A stretch of 64,000 nt of DNA, from NCBI GenBank assembly GCA_001312325.1, contig BBDJ01000010.1, positions 62,001 through 126,000 on the forward strand, read 5' to 3'. Both the position numbers and the translations under genes were made by a program. Below are positions 11,592 to 21,925 of this stretch, one piece after another; the first letter of the stretch is position 1, and the number at the start of each line of letters is the position of its first letter. The notes below the pieces were generated by a model. The model did not search any database. It was not told where the DNA came from and saw only the letters and a list, made by a program, of their open reading frames with translations. This stretch comes from Lysinibacillus pakistanensis (GTDB lineage: Bacteria > Bacillota > Bacilli > Bacillales_A > Planococcaceae).

Positions 11592-12716
11592 TTATATATC
11601 TTGAGCAAATGAGTCGAAGATGTTAGCAGCATCCCTAGCCATTTTCTCAGTGAGGTGGACATAGCGATCTTCTGTGACGGCAGCTCTACTATGTCCTAAT
11701 CTTTTTTTGAACCGTTTTAACAGGTGTTCCATTTTCTATTAATGTTGTTGCATGTGTATGGCGCAGGAATGGTAGTTAAAATCGATATTTAATTTTTCTA
11801 GTATTATATTTGATGACACTTGGCGTACAATGTTCGCCATTTTCTTTTTTTACAAACATAATCATGTTCTGGATCTTGTTTATAAAACTGACCAAACTTT
11901 AAACGATTTTCTAACTGTCTTTTTTTTAGCACGTTTTAACATTTCGGTTAAAGTATTACCGAAAGGAATTGTTCGATAACCAGCCTTTGATTTTGGCGGT
12001 CTAGGTTGCCAGTGTATTTTCCCGTTATCATCTTTGATACCAACTAGTTGTTGTTCAACTTCTAAAGTCATTTCCTCGAAATTTATTTGTTTCCATTCAA
12101 GTCCACAAACTTCTCCTACACGTAACCCACAATGTAAACCAATGTGAAATGGTAAATAAAAAGGGTGATCTTCATTCAAAACGTTGTTAATACGTCTTAA
12201 GTTTTCTTTTGATTGAATTTTTAAGTCTTCCCGAGTAGGTTTCCTACTTTTATCTTTCATTAACTCTACATAATGCATAGGATTTTCTTTGATGTATTTG
12301 TATGGGTATACTGCATGGTTTAATGATTTACTTAATATTCCTATGATTATGCTTAATGTTTGGCGAGCATAGCCTTCACGTGTTTTCAAATTAATGAATT
12401 GCTGTAATATATGTGGGGTTAAGGATTTTACCTTATATTTACCTAAGTGAGGTAAGATATGATTTTTTATAGTTGACTCATAATTATAATACATATTTGG
12501 TTCTAATTTGAGTTCCACATATTCCTCCATTCAAAAACTTAAAAAGTCCTGTAATGTTATTTCTTGAGGTTTAAATATCGTCCCAGCATTTTCATATTCT
12601 AAAATCTTCCTACGTAAAATTGCTTCTGCTTCTGCTTTTGTATGAGCTCCTTCGGCTGTTGCTGAATACTCTGGACGAATACGTTTGCCATCCACAATCT
12701 GAAAACCTATCTTTAA
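11592..12716 (-). pseudogene. Tyrosine recombinase (integrase) remnant
   Basis: Pieces on the minus strand give an N-terminal arm-binding domain (PEYSATAEGAHTKAEAEAIL), a SAM-like core-binding domain (YNYESTIKNHILPHLG), and the catalytic domain with HCGLRVGEVCGLEW, HTHATTLIENG, GHSRAAVTEDRY and the Tyr nucleophile. Homopolymer shifts occur near 11706, 11850 and 11930. An in-frame TGA at 12531-12533, where Trp is expected before MEEYVEL, is not a run error. The N-terminus is cut at about 12716 where an unrelated plus-strand fragment begins. It is probably inactive. Confidence 0.8.
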
Positions 12717-13189
12717 ACTCTTTTAATCTTTTAAAAACAAGCTCTTTACAGGAAGTATATAATAATGCTCATGCTGAAAAAGAAGCTTGTAAGGAATGGA
12801 TGAATGAGTACCAAGTGATACTGTTTGATTTTATGCACTCGTTGCATTTAGCAGATAACTTGAAAGACGAATTGTACAAGGTTGTATTAGCTTCACAAGT
12901 AAATTCTGTGGAGGACTTCATCACAGCTAAAAATGTACTATTCAAAATTGCTATGGATATTAAAGAAGGTGTACTGACAATTACTAGTACATTAAGAGCC
13001 GTTTTTGTAGGGGCGTATAGTAAGGCTTTGGAGCGTTTAAATAAGAGGGTGAATAAATCATCATCTGTGGAGGGCAAAGCGCACAGGGAACGTCCAGTGC
13101 CTTTCTATAATTGGTTAGAGGAAAGGGATAGCCTTCCACAATCAATAGTGCATGGTGAACCATCGTTAGATAATTGGGTAGAATGGTAG
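12717..13189 (+). pseudogene. C-terminal fragment of an unknown element gene
   Basis: The frame reads from LNSFNLLKTSSLQEVY to EPSLDNWVEW. There is no recognisable start: its upstream part runs directly into the antisense of the integrase N-terminus, so it looks like the product of an internal deletion. The tail RPVPFYNWLEERDSLPQ suggests a phage or plasmid protein, but I do not recognise a family. Confidence 0.4.
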
Positions 13190-13247
13190 ATGGGGGGAAA
13201 TAATGTTATGGAAAAACACTATACTTTTGTGGGGTTTTTAACATCCG

Positions 13248-13278
13248 TTGATAGAATATTAAGTTACTGGTATATAAT
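13248..13278 (+). promoter_or_regulatory. Probable promoter
   Basis: TTGATA (13248-13253) and TATATAAT (13271-13278) with a 17-base spacer to TATATA lie upstream of the secreted-protein gene at 13320. Confidence 0.5.
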
Positions 13279-13319
13279 ACTAAGAAATTATGTTTTTATA
13301 ACTGAGTAGGAGGAGAATA

Positions 13320-14090
13320 ATGAAAAAAATTATTTATTGTGTTACTAGCAGCATTCGTATTTGCAGTAGTAAATCCAACAAAATCAGAAGCGAAAGTGAT
13401 GTATGATGGAGCAGAAGTTGTAAAAGGGCAAACAGGGAAAATGACCTTTAAAAAAAGACATTAAGGTATACAAGAAAAATTCAGATGGTACGTTTGATTC
13501 GTTAGTGGTTAAGTCAAATAACTTCTTTAGAACGTATGATATTGAAAAATATGATGGCAAAATATTTTACCAGATGGGGCAATATCGCGTACAAGCAACG
13601 GATTTGGTAGTTTTCAAAGAAGTACCAGTAAAAATTCGTTCATCTTTCTATAACAATCCAACTTATATTTATATTAATCGTGACCAAATTGGACCCTTTA
13701 TGAGTTACGGAAAATATTTTAATAAAGATGAAAAGCTCAATGGACAAGCGGCCAAGATTTCTTTCTCAAATGACGAACAATTCCTTTCTTATTGTTTCAT
13801 GGATGCAGATGGAGAAATATGTATGGGATATCAAGGGACAGATATTAAAATAGCAGAAACGATAAAAAGAAAAGAAGGCGTGCGTTATGAGTTAACAGCG
13901 GATACGCGAGCGCAACTTAGTCCAATAGAGGGATACGTTCGAGCTGATGATAACAGAATGTATTTAAAGGGAAGCGTTTTTTTCATCGCTAGGTATTGAA
14001 ATTAATGGTTATCTATATGTAAGGAATGAATTGGATTCGTTAGTTAGCTATTTTCCAATAAAATTATTAAAGTCAGTTGGAGATAAGTGA
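13320..14090 (+). CDS. Secreted hypothetical protein, cargo of the lepA-linked element
   Basis: Correcting A7 at 13322 and 13449 and T7 at 13977 gives one frame of about 255 aa. A signal peptide (MKKLFIVLLAAFVFAVVNP, cleavage near SEA) is followed by a beta-rich, Tyr/Asp-rich exported domain (YDGKIFYQMGQYRVQ). A strong Shine-Dalgarno AGGAGGAG is present. No family is recognised. It is the only complete cargo gene between the two 51-bp repeats. Confidence 0.6.
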
Positions 14091-14200
14091 TATATTATGA
14101 ATTATATATAGCTCTCTTATTTAATTGATAAGGGGGCTATTTATATGGTTGTTGATATACAATGTTTGTCAATGTCTTGGTCTTAGCAGAATAAACAATA

Positions 14201-14230
14201 AAAAGACCACTCCGTGATGGGTGGTCTTAA
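14201..14230 (+). terminator. Terminator
   Basis: GACCAC and GTGGTC form the stem, flanked by AAAA and a T-rich tail, after the secreted-protein gene. Confidence 0.6.
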
Positions 14231-14317
14231 ATTTTTCCCCATCATATCCCCACCAGTGATAGAAAATAAATAGAGATAAAATGAGTATACAACTAGCTAA
14301 AATTAAATAAAAAAAAC

Positions 14318-14354
14318 AACCGACAAATCCTTATATATCATAGGATTGTCGGTT
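14318..14354. repeat. Inverted repeat near right attachment site
   Basis: AACCGACAAATCCT pairs with AGGATTGTCGGTT over a short AT loop, 46 bases before the right 51-bp repeat. It is either a bidirectional terminator or a recombinase arm site. Confidence 0.4.
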
Positions 14355-14399
14355 ATATAGAAATCTAAAAAGATACGTCTGAATACAGCATTTCTATAG

Positions 14400-14450
14400 G
14401 AGGCGTTTATGGCTGTGCTGAAGATGGATGATTCGAAGTAATGTTGATAT
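14400..14450 (+). repeat. attR-like copy of the lepA 3' end
   Basis: Perfect 51-bp copy of 11446-11496, lying in non-coding DNA. It marks the right boundary of the approximately 3-kb element. Confidence 0.85.
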
Positions 14451-14516
14451 AACAGCGTTCATAAGGTTATATCAGCTAGATGGAGATTGCCACCGACTTG
14501 CCACCAATTTATAAAT

Positions 14517-14690
14517 CTATTGGATGAAATCAAAAATAACGGCAGCATCTCTTGCCATCTTTTGAGTTGAATGGCCATAGCAATTTTTATATTTGCTATG
14601 TCCTAAACTTTTTTTTGACTTTTTTTATAGGGTGTCCACTTTCAATCAACGCTGGCTGTATGAGTTAGTAAATAAATGACCAGGACTCAC
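14517..14690 (-). pseudogene. Second tyrosine integrase C-terminal remnant
   Basis: Minus-strand reading gives a degraded SWTPYKKSKKSLGHSKY and then HSTQKMARDAAVIFDFIQ and a stop, resembling the C-terminus of the integrase at 11592 (YVHLTEKMARDAANIFDSF). It lies immediately beyond the right repeat, as the integrase of an adjacent, more decayed element at the same lepA site would. Confidence 0.6.
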
Positions 14691-15067
14691 TTTAAAATGA
14701 GTATACGGCCTTATTGTGCATTGAAAATTATTTGTTCATACTCTTAGGTTAAAATCTCTCCAGACAAACCATCAATTTCCCAAATCTTTTCAGAGACAAA
14801 CCCTTGTTTAATTATGATTTTCCTAAAAGAAATGTTTGTGGTTGTTACGTAACACTACACTGCTACATATTTAAAAAAACTGTGGTTTTTTTATTATTTG
14901 CAGAAATCAAAAAAATTGGAGTTAATAACTTATTAGGGAGAAATTAGTCTTAATTAAAAGATTAGAGAGTTACTTTTCTGGTATATAAAACAGTTTTTTT
15001 ACAATAATTACGAAACTATTCTTCTCTACATTCGTATAGTAATTAATGATAAAAAGAAGGTGAGAGA
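14691..15067. other. Gene-free interval
   Basis: AT-rich with no supported gene. A short palindrome GTTACGTAAC lies near 14837. It is the upstream region of the DUF418 gene. Confidence 0.3.
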
Positions 15068-16216
15068 TTGAAAGTAGAACGTGTGGAACTGATGGATGCA
15101 TTAAGAGGTTTTTCCCTAATTGGAATATTAATAGCTAATATGCTTTCTTTCCAATTTGGTTCATCAGGAGTAGAAATTATTGAATCGGCGAGTGGACTTA
15201 ATAAAGTAAGCTATTATTTTGTGAAAATTTTTGTAGAAGGTTCATTTTATCCGATTTTTGGTTTTGTATTTGGTTATGTTTTGATAAAAATGATTGAATC
15301 ACGAGAGGCTTCAGGGGTAAAGTACAAAAATATTGTATTTCGACGAGCAGTCGGCCTAACTGTATTAGGGGCAATGCATATTGCGCTTTTGTGGGAAGGC
15401 GATATTTTATTAATGTATGGCTCGACACTTTTCATTTTATTATTATTCTTTTTAAAACGCAATGTGAAAACATATTTTGTATGGGGGTTCATGTTAACAT
15501 CAATCCTTAGTGTAGGAGCTTTTCTTGGCAACAGCTTCATGCAGCTTATAAAGCCTTTAACAGATACGGAAATTATGATTTATCAAAACGGTACATATGC
15601 AGAAATATTAACACAACGATTAGGTGAATTCATTGTAGAGGGTGGCCTTTCACTATTATTCATCCTACCAATTGGCTGGCTTTTCTTTGTTGGTGTAAGC
15701 TTTCTTGCAGTCGGCCCATTTGTATTGTTTGGAATGGGGATGGCGAAAAGGGGCGCATTTTTACAGCTAGAAAATAATAGTAGAACCTATAAAAAAAGTG
15801 GCGCTGCTCGTACCAATCGGGCTATTGCTGAAGGGGTTCATTATTTTTGACACACCATACAGCTTATTTATTTATTCTACAGGGACATATGTGTTAGCGA
15901 TAGGTTATATTGCCTTATTCGCATGGCTTTTTAGTCGCTATCAAAAGACAATGAATTATTATTTTGCTCCCATTGGAAAATTATCGCTCACAAACTATTT
16001 AATGCAATCAATCATTTGTACAATAATTTTTTTATGGGTATGGTTTTGGGTTGTTTGGGAAATTGGGTATATTTGTTGGAATCCTTTTATCGGTCATTAT
16101 TTATGGCATTCAGCTCAAGGCAAGTCAACACTATTTAAAGCGCTTTTCACTCGGACCAGTAGAAACAATTTTAAGGTGGTTCATTTATTTAAAAAAATCC
16201 TCGGAAATTGGATTAG
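15068..16216 (+). CDS. DUF418 family membrane protein (YeiB-like)
   Basis: Integral membrane protein with the N-terminal signature VELMDALRGFSLIGILIANM and the C-terminal signature FAPIGKLSLTNYLMQS of DUF418 proteins, which resemble membrane acyltransferases; the reaction is unknown. TTG start at 15068 with AGAAGGTGAG upstream. A/T7 runs at about 15790, 16029 and 16194 must be 6-base runs to give one frame of about 380 aa. Confidence 0.8.
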
Positions 16217-16250
16217 CATTGTGCATCGGATGGAGCTATGATGGTACCTA

Positions 16251-16391
16251 AGCTCCGAAATTTCCTCATGGGATACAAATGGATTGAAAGAATTACAGCA
16301 GAACATAGAAACGGTAATTGATGACATTATTCATTTTTATAAACGGTTAAACGGCTTGAACTCTTTAGAATTCAGGATTCAGGCCGCTTAA
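16251..16391 (+). pseudogene. Short C-terminal gene fragment
   Basis: An open frame SSEISSWDTNGLKELQ, then DDIIHFYKRLNGLNSL, ends at 16391 and has no start. It looks like the C-terminal end of a lost gene, family not recognised. Confidence 0.3.
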
Positions 16392-16524
16392 CATGTTTAT
16401 ACTATTTCTCTTCTACTTGACAAAAGAGCAATTCATAAGGGCTACCTTAGTCATTTTTTTGATTCTTTGGAAATTAAATTACCAAAAACTGTTTCATTTT
16501 TACTTTTCCACTTTTTGGAGAGTG

Positions 16525-16904
16525 TTAGTTAGGGTTAAATGTTTTCATGCTATATTCCGTATCAAAATCCTCTGTTTCATTATTTTCAATCTTAAATATT
16601 TCTTTGAGATCGTCAAGGAAAGAACGACTACTTATAAATGGTAAGGAACAAAAAATGAGTAGTAGAACTAGTAATAGGATAAATGGCTTATTACTTTTTG
16701 ACTCATTTTCGATTTTAATTATTGTTGTTGAAGGTGACCTATTTTCCGTAACATTATCTTCTGTGATTGAAGTACCTTCTCCTTCTTCGAAAATCATAGT
16801 ATCTTCCATAGCGGACCCACAGTATTCACAAATATATGAAATATAATTATCCTTATGTATTTTTTATAAGCATTAGGTGCTAAACATTTCGTGCAATCTT
16901 TCAT
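16525..16904 (-). CDS. Zinc-ribbon membrane protein
   Basis: The start ATG at 16904 follows GGAGTG. The N-terminal zinc ribbon has CTKC and CEYC, then an acidic linker, one transmembrane segment (FILLLVLLLIFCSLPFI), and a polar tail. The first 95 bases join the rest if the A6 at about 16860 is read as A7. Function unknown; such proteins are often membrane-anchored metal-binding or stress proteins. Confidence 0.6.
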
Positions 16905-17098
16905 TATACACTCCTTTTTTTAACCTATTATTTAACATTTTATGATCGTGTGTTGTATATAAAAATTTAGTCAACAGAAACCAAAATGATCAAAAAAACT
17001 AATACAGAAACCTGTTTTTTTTAGTTCTAGGAATATCCAGTATTTTAACTTCTGTGTAATTTGCTATATTTACCACTAATCGACTCTTAATACAAAAA

Positions 17099-17130
17099 GA
17101 CAGACAACTACTAATATTAGTTATCTGTTT
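17099..17130 (-). terminator. Terminator of the glycosyltransferase gene
   Basis: ACAGA-N-AACTA pairs with TAGTT-N-TCTGT in a near-perfect stem downstream of the minus-strand gene. Confidence 0.45.
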
Positions 17131-17168
17131 TAATACCTTTAATATAAACACTGAAGTTTACTTCATTA

Positions 17169-17932
17169 TCATCTTGCTTGATCGTCATAATAGGCTTCAT
17201 TAGCAGCCTTATCATTATTGCCCTTTAGATAAGCTAAAATCATACCAGGTCGTTTAAGTAAAACCCAGTCCCCATAATGGTCAAATCGCCTGCAAGAAGT
17301 AATCATTCCATTCTTAATTGTCCCGTATTTTTTTCCATTTGTTTTACCCCATAGTTTTAATCGCTTTGCAAAGTCAGCATCTTCTGCCATAAGCATCTTC
17401 TCGTTAAAACCTTTGATTGCCTGAAAATCTTTTTTTATAGCACCAAAAAAATTCCTACAGAAATAAATCCATATTTAAACAATAAGGGAACAATCAATAG
17501 CATGGTCGAAACAATTATCCCTAGGGAAACTCTTTCAAAATTTCCGTTCACGCCTCCACCAATATATTGATTTGAAGCCAGGTGCTTTTCAACTTCTGAT
17601 AACAAGTGTTCTGTCATTCGAGTATCAGCATCAATGGTAACCAGGATTTCACCTTTTGCTAGTGCAGCTCCTGCATTTCTAATTTTGGATAAATTTTTAT
17701 CGTTATTTTCCAAAGTCACACAATTATATGACTTAGCAATTTCCTCTGTTCTATCTGTACAACGATTTAATACAACAATAACTTCAACTTGATTTTTATA
17801 AGGTTGTGCAGCCTTAGCAATTGATTCTAGGCATTCCCCTATATACTTTTCTTCGTTATGAGCGGGTATTATCACAGAAAATTTTACATCCTTTTCAGAA
17901 CCATCCCTAATAAATCCCTTGTTTTCGGACAT
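17169..17932 (-). CDS. Family 2 glycosyltransferase
   Basis: GT-A fold sugar transferase: FSVIIPAHNEEKYIGECLES at the N-terminus, the metal-binding region TIDADTRM, and the acceptor-side segment MLMAEDADFAKRLK. Reading T7 and A7 at about 17444 and 17430 as six-base runs joins the two parts through VGIFWCYKKDFQAIKGF, where FWC is typical of this family. One hydrophobic segment (VSTMLLIVPLLF) lies before it. Start 17932 is chosen for its AGAGGG. It is not in an operon. The acceptor is unknown. Confidence 0.8.
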
Positions 17933-18240
17933 ATAAAATCCCTCTTTCAAGTTATAATTGCACTTACAAATTTAGTATATCATTTACATATGGAGATTTT
18001 TGTGTCAATTTTAAATATAAATTTAGCTTAACAGCTTATATAGAAATCCAGTATCTTTTTAACTGGTTAACATAACTTGACAGCCCCTGATTGCTATTAA
18101 AAATGGAAATAAATATCCAAATGAATTTGATTCGTGGTATTATTAAACTATCCATGCAAGAGCATTGGACATTCTAAAAAAAATGGTATTATTTTTGGGT
18201 TTTGAAAGCTTTAATATAAAGAAATATGAATGGGGTTGAT

Positions 18241-18892
18241 ATGGTGAAAATAATAAACAAATTGCCTAAAAGTAATCCAAATGTACATGTAGAATTATTG
18301 GAAAATAATTGGAATTTAATGAAAGAGCCTAGGAATATATTAAGTGCAATTTTGTTATCTACTCCCTTAATGATAGTCGCTACATTCATTTCTATCGGGA
18401 TAATAAAAATCTTTAACACTATTTCTTTGAGCGATTTTGGAATAAAACCTGATAAAATATCGATTACTATTAATTTAAGTAGTATTTTTTTGTTAGTATT
18501 ACTGTTAGTAATTCACGAATTAATTCATTTAATTTTCATTCCGAATTTTGTTAAATCCAATAAAACATATATAGGGTTTACCTGGTTTGGGGCATTTGTG
18601 CTAACAGAAGAAGAGATTTCAAAGTCAAGATTTATCATCATTTCAATTGCTCCTTTTGTTATTATTTCAATGATTTTACCACTAATTTTAAGCGTATTTG
18701 GGCTATTAACAACTACATTAAAAATTTTTGTCATACTCAACTCATTAGGATCATCACTCGATCTACTTAATCTTTTTCTAATTACCCAAGTACCAAAAAA
18801 ACGCCACTTTAAAATGTAATGGACCAAACACTTATTGGAAAGTTAAACAAATAAATAAAAAAAATGAAGAGAACAAAAATCTTCTTTATTAG
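18241..18892 (+). CDS. DUF3267 putative membrane zinc metalloprotease
   Basis: Four to five hydrophobic segments with VIHELIHLIF (HExxH) within a membrane segment, the DUF3267 signature and a zinc-protease-like motif. Reading A7 at 18797 as A6 replaces a premature end by NATLKCNGPNTYWKV, which matches the usual C-terminus of this family. Start 18241 has GGGG upstream. About 216 aa, no operon partners. Confidence 0.75.
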
Positions 18893-18989
18893 TGTTAATC
18901 GGCTATTATTTCTGATTAGATAAGTTGATAGCGTACTTTGACCAAGTATTAGATTCTTAAAGCTTGGTGAATCAATTGATTTTAATTAA

Positions 18990-19022
18990 AAAGCCATCAC
19001 TTTTCAGAGGGATGGCTAAAAG
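18990..19022 (+). terminator. Terminator
   Basis: AGCCATC pairs with GATGGCT. It follows the DUF3267 gene. Confidence 0.6.
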
Positions 19023-19162
19023 GGAATCTTATAATGTGAGTAATAGTCTATGTATAATTACTTCCATTAGTAATTCATGATGAAATTTTATTTTACTTTG
19101 AATAAACAATATTATTTCTTACAAAATGTTCCACTAAATCTGTATGGTTGGAATTTTTTTCA

Positions 19163-20166
19163 TTACTGAGTAACCTTCTTCATAAAATACAACTCCTGAG
19201 CTATATTGTATCGTGCTTCCTCTGTTGAAAAATCACCATTATAACTATGTGCTAGATTCGATTCTTCAGGAGTGATATATAATGTAACATCTATTCCTAA
19301 AGATGATAACTTTTCTTCGAAATCTAATGCTTGATCAGTGAAGGTTGCAAATGTTCCCTCAGTTAAATAAGTACTTGGAAAATCCACATTTACATTTTCA
19401 ATAACATTTGCTTCAGCTACCTCGGATGTACTTTCAAATTCATTTGAATCAAAATAAGCTCTAATCATACCGTCGAAAAGCCAGTTTGTAAATGCAAAAC
19501 CTGTATTATCGACACGTTTTATATCTATTAAGGCACAATTTAAAATAACTCCTTTTATTGTAATATCCTTTGTTACCTTAAATCCATATTTTTCTGCATA
19601 TTCATTATTAGTTTGAATAATTGTTAATTGGCCTGCTAATTGTCCACCAGCTGATTCACCAGAAATCACAAAGTTATTATTATCGATACCATATTTTTTT
19701 GCATTTTCAGCAACATACTCTAGTGCTTCTGTTGCTTGAATAATAGGAACAGGATATAAATAATCAGGAGATAAAGCATAATTCATTGAGACCACAATGT
19801 AACCCTCATTAACAAAGTGTTGAACAAATTCTTCATTATCTACTTTATCCCCCAAGCATATCCGCCACCATGTATATTAAAAAGCACTGGTCTTGTAGTT
19901 GTTGTATCTCCTTCTGGTACAAAAATATCCAAATAATTATTAGGGTAATTACTTGCATAGGCAACATTTCTATATATTTTTGTATTGTCACTTAATACCT
20001 CTTCTGTTTGTTCAACACGCTCATCGTAACTGTATTCAGCTCCTAGAAAACCTCCTGTAACTTTTAAAAGTGGGGCCGGATTAAAATGGTTAACGGTAAT
20101 AAACAATACTATGCTTGCTGTCATGATAATTACCATCCACTTGAATATTTTTAAAAATTTTTTCAT
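19163..20166 (-). CDS. Exported alpha/beta hydrolase (esterase/lipase)
   Basis: Hormone-sensitive-lipase-type hydrolase: oxyanion motif HGGGYAWG, nucleophile elbow GESAGG, and a late His in LAHSYNGD. An N-terminal membrane anchor or signal (FKWMVIIMTASIVLFIT) suggests an extracytoplasmic location. The frame is joined at about 19852 if the C5 run is read as C6 (WGDKVDNEEF). Start 20166 follows AAAGGAG. A decayed TetR gene is divergent upstream and may once have controlled it. Confidence 0.85.
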
Positions 20167-20270
20167 GATTTTTATACTCCTTTTTATTTCAACACTACAT
20201 TGAGTTATGTAAGTTGATTTATTATATTCATTTATTATTGAAATCAATAGTGTCATAAATAAGTTCATTA

Positions 20271-20412
20271 TGACAAATACCTATGACAATGAGCGTTCAA
20301 TGATAAAGCAAATAATTAGGGAAGCTTTCTTAAAACCAATAGAGTTAAAAAGTATTAATAAAATTACAGTAAATAATGTGATCAAACTGATAAAGGCGTT
20401 CATTTTATAATC
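20271..20412 (+). pseudogene. TetR-family regulator remnant
   Basis: MIKQIIREAFLKPIELKSI, then NKITVNNVIK, is the N-terminal DNA-binding part of a TetR regulator. It stops at 20412, after which an out-of-frame FYNHYDILEEI-like stretch continues. Divergent to the esterase gene. Confidence 0.55.
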
Positions 20413-20698
20413 ACTATGATATTAGAAGAAATTAAAAATGGGAATTTTATCAAAAAAATCTAGAATTAAAATGTGTAGGTCACGATCGTAATAATTATGG
20501 AGAAGCTACGATTGTTAGTAGAAAAATTGATTTGCATAACGGTATAGTCATATATCTTAGCTGAATAAATTGTGGGGGTTTTACTTATGCGAGATTAAAG
20601 CCCATGCTTTATATAGTATGACTAATATAATGAAACTGATTGCAGAATAAAAACAATTTGATTTTATTCCATAATAAAGAAAAAGGGAGAATGATACA
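20413..20698. other. Interval with decayed coding traces
   Basis: A short open stretch near 20464-20563 (LKCVGHDRNNYGEATIVS) has no start and ends in a stop. It is probably a further remnant. No intact gene. Confidence 0.3.
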
Positions 20699-20782
20699 AT
20701 GAGCTTTGACTATTATTCGAATTGGGCTTTTTACACTCAACATTCTTTTATTCTAGCACCTGATGGAGGTGATTTCCAATGA
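20699..20782 (+). CDS. 27-aa peptide, first gene of a micro-operon
   Basis: ATG 20699 follows AAGGGAG. It encodes an aromatic-rich peptide, MSFDYYSNWAFYTQHSFIL and a short tail. Its stop overlaps the next start as ATGA, suggesting translational coupling, or alternatively a single protein broken by one base. Family unknown. Confidence 0.45.
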   Translation: MSFDYYSNWAFYTQHSFILAPDGGDFQ

Positions 20783-20898
20783 TGCCAGGTGGAATGCCAA
20801 TGCCAGGTGGAATGCCAATGCCAGGCGGAATGCCAATGCCAGGTGGAATGCCAATGCCAGGTGGAATGCCAATGCCAGGCGGAATGCCAATGCCGTAG
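20779..20898 (+). CDS. 39-aa PGGMPM-repeat peptide
   Basis: An internal GGAGGTGAT ribosome site (20764-20772) sits correctly before ATGATG. The peptide is M followed by six tandem copies of MPGGMP and a final MP, encoded by an 18-bp repeat. Silent GGT/GGC variation between copies suggests a maintained protein sequence. No transmembrane or signal sequence. Structural or spore-surface role is only a guess. Confidence 0.5.
   Translation: MMPGGMPMPGGMPMPGGMPMPGGMPMPGGMPMPGGMPMP
20785..20894 (+). repeat. 18-bp tandem repeat, about six copies
   Basis: Unit CCAGGTGGAATGCCAATG, in register with the coding frame of the repeat peptide. Confidence 0.9.
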
Positions 20899-21050
20899 AA
20901 TGTCATAAACAGTAGTATTTGATAAGATAAAACACTTAGTTTTACTTTCATTAAATTATGTAAATAAAACTTACGTATAATGTATTATATGAGATAGTTA
21001 AATTTTATGTTTATTTTATTTAAATAGTATTTCTGTGTTCGGGAATAGTT

Positions 21051-21123
21051 TTCTTCATTCAGCAAATGTTTTTTTGTATCGAAAGCATAGCGGCAACTAC
21101 AATTAAGCCAAGGTGAAATTGAT
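21051..21123 (+). repeat. Mosaic repeat family, copy A (short form)
   Basis: Starts TCTTCATTCAGCAAATG and ends AGCCAAGGTGAAATTGAT, like copy D at 32925. The middle has GTATCGAAAGCATAGCGGC. It lies in gene-free DNA. Confidence 0.7.
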
Positions 21124-21591
21124 TGCATTATAAAGACATCAATTGAATAGTCATAGATATTTTTGCAGAGATCACATTTAAAGCTACTAATCCATTATTT
21201 TTGTGCAATGAAATTACAATATCTAAATAAAAGATGAATGACCAGCAAAGCTATTATGTTAGCCGAGCTGGTTTCTTTACAAAACTTATTCTTCTGATGG
21301 TTCCCTAAATCTATTTGTATTTATTAATCAGAAAACAAAATTACTCAAATACATATATAATGGACGAATAAGTGGACTAAATTAGCATTAATCGTAAGTA
21401 ATAGTAATGATAGGACAAAAATACCTTAACGATTAGAGGAATTGTCATTAAAAAATGAGACTAAGAAATTGCTAGATAAGTTATATTGACAGGTATATGG
21501 ATCTAAAATGTGCCGGCTTTCTTATAGTAGAAAGAGGTTTTTTTGTCACTTTCTGGGTCTGTTACTTGTAAATGAATAAGCATTACTGCAA
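21124..21591. other. Gene-free interval
   Basis: AT-rich, no supported gene or RNA seen. Confidence 0.3.
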
Positions 21592-21634
21592 AGCCCTGGT
21601 AATCAATTAATTTTGAGCCAGGCTTTTTTTATTT
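21592..21634 (+). terminator. Terminator-like hairpin
   Basis: AGCCCTGG pairs with CCAGGCT and a T7 run follows. It has no gene directly upstream. Confidence 0.45.
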
Positions 21635-21724
21635 TATCGTCGTTCAGAAAATTTTTGTATCGAAAGCACAGCGGCAGATACAGAAGACTCCTACCTCTAC
21701 AGGTGGTGAGATGAATGCGGATAC
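21635..21724 (+). repeat. Mosaic repeat family, copy B (with CCACCT hairpin)
   Basis: Left end TATCGTCGTTCAG, the middle GTATCGAAAGCACAGCGGC shared with copies A and D, then the hairpin module GACTCCTACCTCTACAGGTG and GAGATGAATGCGG shared with copy E. Confidence 0.7.
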
Positions 21725-21925
21725 ATTTTAATCTTTATCTGTAATGGGCAAAAAAAGTTCACGCCACGATGGAAATCTTATTTTGTCACTAAATGTATCA
21801 GTAGTTATAGTGAAATAAAATTTGGCAATCGAGGAATAGATAAAAAAAATATACACACCCTCTACAATATTTAGTAATATGTATTATAAATGGGAATTAA
21901 AACATAAATAGTAGGAGTGTAAAGT

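Noticed and set aside
12620..12716. Leu-rich N-terminus of the plus-strand ORF at 12620
   Set aside because: It is the antisense of the integrase arm-binding domain; only the part after 12717 is original coding sequence.
20780..20900. Short repeats as a CRISPR array
   Set aside because: The units are contiguous with no spacers and are coding.
20748..20951. Minus-strand Gly-Ile-Pro repeat ORF
   Set aside because: It is the antisense of the PGGMPM coding repeat and has no ribosome site; the plus-strand gene has one.
9140..21634. Hairpins at 9140 and 21592 as copies of a mobile repeat
   Set aside because: They share a loop pattern but look like ordinary terminators, with too little extended similarity to claim a family.
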